A stretch of DNA of 18,101 bases from positions 1-18,101 of the forward strand of contig JAKPCP010000068.1 in NCBI GenBank assembly GCA_029553225.1. The letters run 5' to 3'. Below, one piece after another: positions 1 to 6,567 of the stretch. Numbering within the stretch: position 1 is the stretch's first letter; each line of letters begins with the position of its first letter. Origin of the DNA: a bacterium (lineage in GTDB: Bacteria; Patescibacteriota; Minisyncoccia; Minisyncoccales; GWA2-38-27). Below the pieces are notes generated by a model. It saw nothing but the letters and a program-made list of their open reading frames with translations. It made no database searches and was not told the origin of the DNA. A program made the position numbers and the translations under genes.

Positions 1-909
1 GAACCAAAAGAAATTGAAGAAATTGTTTTGGTGGGAGGACAAACAAGGATGCCAAAAATTCAAGAAGCGGTAAAAGAATTTTTTCAAAAAGAACCAAATA
101 AATCTATAAATCCAGATGAAGTAGTTGCGATTGGCGCAGCTATACAGGGAGCAATTATTGGAGGAGATGCTAAAGAAGTTTTGTTGCTTGATGCTACTCC
201 GCTTTCTTTAGGAATTGAAACATTTGGAAATGTTAATACAATTTTAATTCCCAAAAATACAATTTATCCAGTTTCAAAAACTCAAGTTTTTTCAACAGCA
301 GCGGATAATCAAACTTCAGTTGAAATTCATGTTCTTCAAGGAGAACGTCCTATGGCTCAGGATAATAAAACTCTTGGAAGATTTATTTTGGATGGAATTC
401 CGCCAGCACCAAGAGGAGTCCCTCAAATTGAGGTTACTTTTGATATTGATTCCAACGGTATTTTAAATGTATCAGCAAAAGACAAAGCAACAGGCAAAAG
501 TCAATCGATAAGAATTGAAAGTTCTATTGGAATTTCAAAAGAAGAAGTTGAAAGAATGAAGAGAGAAGCAGAAATGTATGCAGAGGAAGACAAAAAGAAA
601 AAAGAATTAATTGATGCAAGAAACTTAGCTGATAATTTAATTTATACTTGTGAAAAAACATTAAGAGATGCTGGCGACAAAATTAAGGAAGAAAATAAAA
701 AAGAAATCGAGACAAAAATTGAAGAATTGAAAAAGGTTAAAGATAGTGATAATATAGATGAAATAAAAAATAAAACAAAAGATTTATCTGATTCTATTCA
801 AAAGATAGGAGCAGAATTATATCAAGAAGCTCAGGAGAAAAAAGAAGAAAATAAAGAAGAAAAAAAAGATAATAATGAACCAGAGGAAGGAGAGTATAAA
901 GAAGAATAA
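1..909 (+). CDS. dnaK: Molecular chaperone DnaK (Hsp70), 3' part
   Basis: ATP-dependent Hsp70 chaperone of the cytoplasm that binds unfolded polypeptides with DnaJ as co-chaperone. The gene enters from the left edge in frame 1, so only the last 302 codons are present, about half the usual 610-640 residues. Visible from the start are the end of the nucleotide-binding domain (LVGGQTRMP, then the NPDEVVAIGAAIQG stretch), the hydrophobic interdomain linker (EVLLLDATPLSLGIET, about residues 59-74 of the fragment), the beta-sandwich substrate-binding domain (NTIYPVSK, GERPMAQDN, DIDSNGILNVSAKD) and the helical lid. The tail is Lys/Glu-rich and ends EEGEYKEE rather than the common EEVKDD-like end. 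The true start is outside the window. dnaJ follows after 22 bp, so the two are probably cotranscribed. The family assignment is secure. Confidence 0.97.
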   Translation, partial: EPKEIEEIVLVGGQTRMPKIQEAVKEFFQKEPNKSINPDEVVAIGAAIQGAIIGGDAKEVLLLDATPLSLGIETFGNVNTILIPKNTIYPVSKTQVFSTAADNQTSVEIHVLQGERPMAQDNKTLGRFILDGIPPAPRGVPQIEVTFDIDSNGILNVSAKDKATGKSQSIRIESSIGISKEEVERMKREAEMYAEEDKKKKELIDARNLADNLIYTCEKTLRDAGDKIKEENKKEIETKIEELKKVKDSDNIDEIKNKTKDLSDSIQKIGAELYQEAQEKKEENKEEKKDNNEPEEGEYKEE

Positions 910-931
910 TTTTATTAATTAAATTAAATAA

Positions 932-2038
932 ATGAAAGATTACTATGAAATTTTAGGGGTACCCCATGATGCTTCCCAAGAAGAAATAAAGAAAGCATTT
1001 CATAAACTGGCTCATAAATATCATCCGCATAAAGGCGGAGATGAAAAAAAATTTAAAGAAATAAACGAAGCATATCAGGTTTTATCCAATAAAGAAAAAA
1101 GAGCTCAATACGATAAATTTGGGAGAGTTTTTGAAAGTGAAGGCGGCCAGGAACAAGGCCAAGGTTTTGATTTTTCTTGGGCTTGGGGAAATGGTGGGCA
1201 AAATGCAAATATGGATTTTGATTTTGAAGATTTAGGTGATATAGGGGATATATTTAGCGATTTTTTTGGATACAATACAAGAAGTCAAAAAACAAAAAAG
1301 GATTTAAGAAAAGGGAAAGATATTCAAATTGAAATTGAAGTTTCCTTAGAAGAAGTTTTAACAGGCACAACAAAACGAATCATTTTAACAAAGATGATTC
1401 CTTGTTCGCGTTGTAATGGTTCAGGAGCAGAGCCTAATACTTTAATAAAAGAATGTTTTTCTTGTCGAGGAACAGGACAGGTTCAACAAATTAAAAAAAC
1501 ATTTTTTGGCTCTTTTACAACCTTAACTATTTGTCCTGAATGTAATGGTGATGGATATAAACCAGAAAAACCTTGTATTGTTTGTAAAGGAGAAGGAAGG
1601 GTAAAAGGAGAAGAGGAAATAAATATTTCTATTCCGAAGGGCATTGACACAAATCAAGTTATAAAAATTGAAGGAAAGGGAGAAGCAGGAAGAAGAGGGG
1701 GGAAACCAGGAAATCTTTTTATTAAAATTTTAGTTAAAGAACATGAAGTTTTTGAAAGAAAAGGGGATGATTTATATATGAAACTTCCTATTACTTTTTC
1801 TCAAGCGGCATTAGGTGATGAGGTTGAAATTTTAACTTTGGATAAGAAAAAAATATTGCTTAAAATTCCTGCAGGAAGTGAATCAGGAAAAATCTTAAAA
1901 ATTTCAGGAAAAGGAATACCTCATTTTTCAGGTTTTGGAAAAGGAAGTTTATATATTGAATTAATTGTAAAAATACCGAAAAATTTAACAAAAGAACAAA
2001 AAGAAGCTATTAAAAAATTAAAAGAATTAGGATTATAA
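932..2038 (+). CDS. dnaJ: Chaperone protein DnaJ (type I Hsp40) with HPH in place of HPD
   Basis: Co-chaperone that delivers substrates to DnaK and stimulates its ATPase. The 368 residues have the type I layout: J domain (about 1-65), Gly/Phe/Asp-rich linker with a GDIGDIF segment (70-115), four CxxCxGxG zinc motifs (Cys158/161, 175/178, 201/204, 215/218), and the C-terminal beta-barrel substrate-binding domains (about 225-350). The oddity is the J-domain loop: residues 31-33 read His-Pro-His (cat ccg cat at 1022-1030) instead of the near-invariant His-Pro-Asp. The rest of the J domain (KAFHKLAHKYHP, FKEINEAYQVLS, RAQYDKFG) is intact, so this is not a decayed gene. The ATG at 932 has no Shine-Dalgarno sequence and sits 22 bp after dnaK. 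Placement beside dnaK makes it the main DnaJ rather than a paralogue, by inference. Confidence 0.96.
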   Translation: MKDYYEILGVPHDASQEEIKKAFHKLAHKYHPHKGGDEKKFKEINEAYQVLSNKEKRAQYDKFGRVFESEGGQEQGQGFDFSWAWGNGGQNANMDFDFEDLGDIGDIFSDFFGYNTRSQKTKKDLRKGKDIQIEIEVSLEEVLTGTTKRIILTKMIPCSRCNGSGAEPNTLIKECFSCRGTGQVQQIKKTFFGSFTTLTICPECNGDGYKPEKPCIVCKGEGRVKGEEEINISIPKGIDTNQVIKIEGKGEAGRRGGKPGNLFIKILVKEHEVFERKGDDLYMKLPITFSQAALGDEVEILTLDKKKILLKIPAGSESGKILKISGKGIPHFSGFGKGSLYIELIVKIPKNLTKEQKEAIKKLKELGL

Positions 2039-2047
2039 TTTAAGGTA

Positions 2048-2076
2048 TTGTATTTTTTTAGAAATTTTTTTATAAT
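2048..2076 (+). promoter_or_regulatory. Promoter of tRNA-Lys
   Basis: TTGTAT (2048-2053), a 17-bp spacer and a perfect TATAAT (2071-2076) form a sigma70-type promoter. Transcription would start near 2083, about 27 nt before the tRNA. It lies just after the dnaJ stop, so the tRNA need not depend on the dnaK-dnaJ transcript. Confidence 0.65.
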
Positions 2077-2109
2077 TGAAAATTAAATAGATTTTTAAAA
2101 TTTAATTTC

Positions 2110-2182
2110 GCCTCCGTAGCTCAATTGGTAGAGCAATGGCCTTTTAAGCCACTGGTTCCAGGTTCGAGTCCTGGCGGAGGCA
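2110..2182 (+). tRNA. tRNA-Lys (anticodon TTT)
   Basis: A complete 73-nt cloverleaf. The 7-bp acceptor stem is gcctccg/cggaggc, the D arm is gctc/gagc, and the T arm is ccagg-ttcgagt-cctgg. The anticodon loop is cttttaa (2141-2147), placing anticodon TTT at 2143-2145, which reads AAA and AAG as lysine. The anticodon stem has an A-C mismatch at its outer pair (2136/2152). Position 73 is A, and the genome continues with ca rather than cca, so the CCA end is not encoded and must be added by a CCA-adding enzyme. There is no intron. AAA is by far the commonest lysine codon here. Confidence 0.97.
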
Positions 2183-2242
2183 CATATAATAATCTCAAAA
2201 TTTTTTTTAAAGTTATTCACTATTATTCTTCTTTTGAAAATG

Positions 2243-2251
2243 TGATATAAT
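2243..2251 (+). promoter_or_regulatory. Extended -10 promoter for the MscS-like membrane protein
   Basis: TGATATAAT is an extended -10 element (TG, one base, then TATAAT at 2246-2251). The matching -35 region (ttattc near 2223) is weak, as is usual with extended -10 promoters. Transcription would start near 2258, giving about 38 nt of leader before the ATG at 2296. Confidence 0.5.
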
Positions 2252-2295
2252 TTATTTAAGAAAAAGGTCGATAAAAAATAATTTAAAATAAAAAA

Positions 2296-2964
2296 ATGTT
2301 TTGGGATATAACTATAAATGCTCTCTTAAATTTATGGCAAGGTGTTATAAACTTTGTTCCTAAATTAATAATTGCTATTGTTGTTTTTTTGATTGGTTAT
2401 TTTATTTCTGTTGGAATAGGAAAATTAATAGAAGAGATTTTGAAAGGATTAAAATTTAATAAGTTATTTGAAAAAGAAAATTTAAAAAAAGCAATGGAGA
2501 AAGCAGATATTAAATTAGATGCTTCAAAATTCGTTGGAGATATTTTTAAATGGATTTTAGTAATTGTCTTTTTGTCAGCTGCGGCAGAAATTTTAGGGTT
2601 AATGCAATTCTCTTCTTTCCTTTATAGTATTTTAGGGTATTTGCCAAATGTTATTGCTGCTGTTTTAATTTTTATTGTTGCAGTAATTATTGCTGATATT
2701 CTTGAAAAAATTACAAAAGCAAGTATAGAAAGTATAAAAGTTGGATATGGAAATGTTGCTGGCGCAATTGTAAAATGGTCAATTTTAATTTTAGCGGCTT
2801 TAATGATTTTAGCTCAGTTAGGAATTAACACAATGTTAATACAAACTCTTTGGGGAGGAATTGTTGCTTTAGTAGTAATTTCTGCTGGCCTTGCATTTGG
2901 TTTAGGAGGAAAAGATATTGCAGCTGAGATTTTAAAAGATTTAAAAGATAAGATAAAAAAGTAA
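2296..2964 (+). CDS. Multi-pass membrane protein, MscS-like membrane helices without the beta domain
   Basis: A 222-residue integral membrane protein with about five hydrophobic helices (near residues 20-42, 84-103, 116-138, 158-176 and 184-204). The last helix runs into GLAFGLGGKDIAAEIL (198-212), which matches the pore helix and GGKD-type turn of small-conductance mechanosensitive (MscS) channels and the conserved TM helix repeat proteins. The protein stops about 18 residues later with a Lys-rich tail, so the cytoplasmic beta domain and vestibule of a real MscS channel are missing. It stands alone, with its own promoter, between tRNA-Lys and the 23S leader. The start is the ATG at 2296; no Shine-Dalgarno sequence is visible. 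Membrane location is certain; channel activity is inference. It could instead be a membrane scaffold built from the same helix repeat. Confidence 0.85.
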   Translation: MFWDITINALLNLWQGVINFVPKLIIAIVVFLIGYFISVGIGKLIEEILKGLKFNKLFEKENLKKAMEKADIKLDASKFVGDIFKWILVIVFLSAAAEILGLMQFSSFLYSILGYLPNVIAAVLIFIVAVIIADILEKITKASIESIKVGYGNVAGAIVKWSILILAALMILAQLGINTMLIQTLWGGIVALVVISAGLAFGLGGKDIAAEILKDLKDKIKK

Positions 2965-2971
2965 TTAACAC

Positions 2972-2999
2972 TTGACAAGTAATTTTGATTTGCTAAAAT
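2972..2999 (+). promoter_or_regulatory. Strong promoter ahead of the 23S-5S unit
   Basis: A consensus TTGACA (2972-2977), a 16-bp spacer and TAAAAT (2994-2999) predict a start near 3006. It begins only 8 bp after the membrane protein stop. It is the best promoter between that gene and the 23S rRNA and so is the likely rRNA promoter. A weaker alternative is TTGAAA-16 bp-TAATAA at 3183-3210. If the terminator hairpin at 3081-3112 is efficient, this promoter would instead make a short RNA of roughly 107 nt. Confidence 0.7.
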
Positions 3000-3037
3000 T
3001 TGTTTATTATGAGAATACAAGAAAATATACGAAAAAA

Positions 3038-3096
3038 AAGAAGCGGTTGATTTTTATTTTGTTTGTAAGTTTTCTAAATCAAAAAAACCGCTTCTT
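3038..3096 (+). promoter_or_regulatory. Antiterminator-like hairpin in the 23S leader
   Basis: Arm aagaagcggtt (3038-3048) is an exact 11-bp complement of aaccgcttctt (3086-3096). A further gattt/aaatc pairing is possible across a run of A. The second arm is also the 5' arm of the terminator hairpin at 3081-3112, so the two structures exclude each other, as in transcription attenuators. A 13-codon reading frame (3009-3050, MRIQENIRKKRSG) ends inside the first arm. Regulation is inferred from the geometry only. Confidence 0.5.
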
Positions 3097-3112
3097 CTAA
3101 AGCGGTTTTTTT
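3081..3112 (+). terminator. Rho-independent terminator-like hairpin upstream of 23S rRNA
   Basis: Thirteen pairs (3081-3093 with 3100-3112) form an A-run plus ccgctt against aagcgg plus a T-run, with a 6-nt loop (cttcta) and seven T at the end of the 3' arm. This has the shape of an intrinsic terminator. It lies between the strong promoter at 2972 and the 23S gene, so it either ends a short RNA or acts as an attenuator for rRNA. Confidence 0.65.
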
Positions 3113-3139
3113 GATAAAAATTTTAAATAGAAAATGAAT

Positions 3140-3173
3140 GACAGAAAGAATGGGAAGACAGAAAGAATGGGAA
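3140..3173 (+). repeat. 17-bp tandem duplication in the 23S leader
   Basis: gacagaaagaatgggaa occurs twice head to tail (3140-3156 and 3157-3173) with no mismatch. The segment is purine-rich and G-rich relative to its surroundings and is followed by gagagtactttgaaaatt, which resembles the conserved spacer motif found between 16S and 23S genes in many bacteria. Confidence 0.85.
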
Positions 3174-3213
3174 GAGAGTACTTTGAAAATTAAATATTGA
3201 TAGTTAATAATTA

Positions 3214-3239
3214 TTTATTGATTATTAATTGTCAGCCGC
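3214..3239 (+). other. Pre-23S processing stem, 5' arm
   Basis: These 26 bases are complementary to 6311-6336 over their full length, with one G-U pair in RNA. The two arms bracket the 23S gene and would form the long helix that RNase III cuts in precursor rRNA. They also support the mature ends of the 23S gene proposed here. Confidence 0.88.
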
Positions 3240-3498
3240 AATATTGCTTTTAAAAAAGAGAAAAAATAAAAATTTTTTAAGGGCAGATGGTGGATGCCTT
3301 GGGATATCGAGGCGATGAAGGACGTGGCGTAACTGCGATAATCCTCGGGGAGGTGTTGAGCAACCTTTGATCCGGGGGTTTCCGAATCGGGAAACCGGAT
3401 GCAGGCTTAACCTGCATCATCTTATTAGATTTTCTAATAAGAAGCGAACCCGCTGAAGTAAAACATTTCAGTAAGCGGAGGAAAAGAAAAAAAATTGC

Positions 3499-3574
3499 CT
3501 TTTTATTTTTTTCTTATTTTTATTTTTTAGATATTTTAAATATTTTAATAATTTGATAAGAAAAAAATAAAAAG
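3499..3574 (+). other. AU-rich hairpin expansion in 23S domain I
   Basis: Bases 3499-3517 and 3556-3574 form a perfect 19-bp stem made almost entirely of A-U pairs, enclosing an AT-only-like inner region (3518-3555). It sits between conserved ggaaaagaaa and cccttagtagtggcgagcgaac, where E. coli has only a short hairpin (around its positions 205-225), adding roughly 75 nt. It could be a stable expansion segment or an intervening sequence cut out of the rRNA. Confidence 0.85.
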
Positions 3575-3858
3575 CACATTCCCTTAGTAGTGGCGAGCGA
3601 ACAGGGAGGAGCCCAAACTGCTTTACATTTTGTAAAGCAGGGTTGTAAGAAAGTATTGTCCGGAGCAATCCGGAGGGAGAACATTTAGATAAAGCTTCGT
3701 TAATTGAATGCTCCTGGAAAGGACAACCATAGAGGGTAATAGTCCCGTAAATGAAAACGGCTTTATGCTCCTTGATACTTTTCTTGAGTACTTTAAGGCA
3801 TGATAACCTTGAAGGAAGCAGGCCGAACTATCGGCCAAGGCTAAATACTACGATATCT

Positions 3859-3896
<38 letters not shown>

Positions 3897-4438
3897 CAGG
3901 GAGGTGATCCCGGTGAAATAGTACCTGAAACCATTTTGCCCACAAAGACTCGGAGCTTTACGTTTTTACGTAAGGTGACGGGGTGCCTATTGAAGAATGA
4001 GCCAACGAGTGCTTTACATTGCTTTATTTAAGCGCCTCCGGCGCGTAAGTATAGTGAAAGCAAGGGTGAATAGCCCGACCTTAAGCGATGTAGAGCGACC
4101 CGAAGCCAATGCGAGCTTACCATGGACAGGGTGAATCTCGTAGAAATACGAGAGGAGGCCCGAACCCGTGAGCCGTGCAATACTCTGGGATGATCTGTGG
4201 TAAGTAGTGAAAAGCTAATCGAGCTTGGTAATAGCTGGTTCTCTCCGAAATAGCTTTAGGGCTAGCGCCTACAATACTTTTTGCAGGTAGAGCACTAGAA
4301 GGGATATCGTGCCGTACGGTAGGTATTCCTACTAAACTCCGAATAGTAAAAAGATTAATGTAGGTAGTCAGACTGTGGGGGCTAAGCTCCATGGTCGAAA
4401 GGGAAACAGCCCAGATCTTCATCTAAGGTCCCTAAACT

Positions 4439-4474
4439 TTCTGATTTATCAGAATCTTAGTTTTTTAAACTAAG
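4439..4474 (+). other. Small double-hairpin insert in 23S domain II
   Basis: Two adjacent AT-rich hairpins, ttctgat/atcagaa (4439-4454) and cttagttt/aaactaag (4456-4474), lie between the conserved ctaaggtccctaaa and agctaagtgctatgaagg, just upstream of the GTPase-associated centre. E. coli has a much shorter sequence here. Confidence 0.65.
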
Positions 4475-5933
4475 AGAGCTAAGTGCTATGAAGGAAGTAG
4501 AATTCCTTTGATAGTTAGGAGGTTAGCTCAGAAGCAGCTATCCTTTAAAAAGTGCGTAACAGCTTACTAACTAAGGAATTCTGCGCCAAAGATTTAACGG
4601 GGCTAAGCTCAGTACCGAAGATAAGGATTTGCTTATGTTTTACATAAGCAAATGGTAGGAGAGCGTTCTTAACACACTGAAGCTGAAGGGCGACCAACAG
4701 TGGAGTGTTAAGAAGTGAGAATGTTGGCACGAGTAACCGCAATCCCGATAAAAACTCGGGACACCGAAAACCTAAGGTTTCCTTGACAATGACAATCAGT
4801 CAAGGGTTAGGCGGGCCTAACTTTTTATCCGAAAGGATAAAAGGGATGGACAGCCGGTTAATATTCCGGCCCTTCTATAGTTTTAACTAAAGTGACGAAG
4901 ACATTGAGTTTAAGAGTATTATTGGATTTACTTTGCCTTGCAAAAGGCAGGAGATTTAACTACGGTTAAATCAACTTAAATGATATTTCTTCCTAGAAAA
5001 GCTTTAGCAGAATTCTATAGAATCCGTACCGAAAACCGACACAGGTGGGTTGGTATAAATGTACCAAGGTGAATGAGTGAAAGCTCCTGAAGGAACTCGG
5101 CAAAAAAGTGTCCGTAAGTTCGCGATATGGACTTCCAATGCATTGCATTGGACGCAGCGAACGTACCCCTAGCGACTGTTTATCAAAAACACAGGTCCCT
5201 GCTTAACTCGTAAGAGGATGTATAGGGGCTGAGGCCTGACCAGTGCTGGAACGTTAATCTCGTCGGTCTTATTAGTTTTCTAATAAGGCTGAATGAGTGA
5301 AGCGCCAGTGAACGTCGGCGGTAACTATAACCGTCCAAAGGTAGCGTAATCCCTTGCCGGGTAAGTTCCGGCCCGCATGAAAGGCTTAACGACTAGGGGA
5401 CTGTCTCCAGGAGTTGCTCAGTGAAAATGCAACACCGGTAAAGATGCCGGTTACCTGCGGCTAGACGGGAAGACCCCAGGAGCTTTACTGCAGTTAAATA
5501 TTGAGTTTTGGTTTTAAATGCGTAGCGTAGGTGGGAGACTATGAAGCCTCGATTTCGGTCGGGGTGGAGTCGCCAATGAAACACCACTCTTTTAAAACCT
5601 TTATTCTAATCTCGCTTTTGTGGGAAACAGTGTTTGACGGGCAGTTTAAGTGGGGTCCTTGCCTCCTAAAAAGTAATGGAGGCGTTTAAAAGGTCGGCTA
5701 GCTCCGGATGGAAATCGGAGCGATAGCGCAAAGGCATAAGCCGGCTTTACTGCAAGAGGGATAACTCGCGCAGTTGGGAAACCAGAACTTAGTGAACCGA
5801 CGGATTTTCATAGAAAATCCGGAGATCATCAAACAAAAGTTACCCTGGGGATAACAGGCTAGTAGAGCCCGCGAGTCCACATCAACGGCTCTGTTCGGCA
5901 CCTCGATGTCGGCTCACCTTATCCTGGGGCTGG

Positions 5934-5969
<36 letters not shown>

Positions 5970-5989
5970 AAGGTACGTGAGCTGGGTTC

Positions 5990-6020
<31 letters not shown>

Positions 6021-6310
6021 ACCGCAGGCGTAAAATCTTGAGGGGAGTTGTTCCTAGTACGAGAGGACCGGAACGAACTGACCTCTGGTCTACCAGTTGT
6101 TCTGCCAAGAGCATCGCTGGGTAGCTATGTCGGGAAAGGATAAGCGCTGAAAGCATATAAAGCGCGAAGCCTACCCCAAGATTAGGATTTTTAGCTTCCT
6201 CAAAGATGATGAGGTTGATAGGCTACAGGTGTAAGTGGAGTAATCCATTAAGCCGAGTAGTACTAATAAAGCGATCAAATTTATTTTTCTCTTAAATTAA
6301 AAGTAAATTA

Positions 6311-6336
6311 GCGGCTGACAATTGATAATCAATAAA
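6311..6336 (+). other. Pre-23S processing stem, 3' arm
   Basis: Complement of 3214-3239 (26 positions, one G-U pair), placed about 24 nt after the mature 23S end and just before the 5S gene. It completes the precursor helix and separates the 23S from the 5S precursor. Confidence 0.88.
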
Positions 6337-6345
6337 AATCAAGGA

Positions 6346-6464
6346 TTCTGTAAGACGGCGATACCAAAGGTGCTCCACCCGATTCCATTTCGAACTCGGA
6401 AGTGAAATCCTTTAGGGCCGATGATAGTGGCTTTGCCGCGAAAGTAGGTCGCCGTCCTACAGAG
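6346..6464 (+). rRNA. 5S ribosomal RNA
   Basis: About 119 nt with the standard three-arm fold. Helix I is tctgta (6347-6352) with tacaga (6458-6463), continued by acggcga with tcgccgt. Loop C and its stem carry ccattycgaactcggaagtgaaa-like sequence, the usual 5S signature. An outer 10-bp stem (6334-6343 with 6467-6476) flanks the gene and probably guides processing. It follows the 23S gene by about 60 nt, so both come from one transcript. Confidence 0.95.
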
Positions 6465-6483
6465 TTCTTGATTTTTTATTTTT

Positions 6484-6509
6484 AAAGACTTTTTAAGGTC
6501 TTTTTTTTA
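6484..6509 (+). terminator. Terminator of the 23S-5S transcript
   Basis: aaagac (6484-6489) pairs with gtcttt (6498-6503), with extra weak pairs inside, followed by a run of T. The preceding 5S outer stem (6467-6476, ending in a T-run) may also act as a terminator. The cluster ends before mreC. Confidence 0.65.
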
Positions 6510-6567
6510 TTTTTATTTAGAGTAGAATTAAAGTAGAAATTAGATATTATTTGTGGAAAATATTTTT

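Noticed and set aside
3499..3574. Group I intron or homing endonuclease in the 23S gene
   Set aside because: The insert is under 80 nt, with no catalytic core and no reading frame; it is a simple hairpin.
6553..6567. GTG start for MreC
   Set aside because: It adds only MENIF before a Met followed by the Lys-rich signal anchor; the ATG at 6568 fits the family better. The difference is small and not settled.
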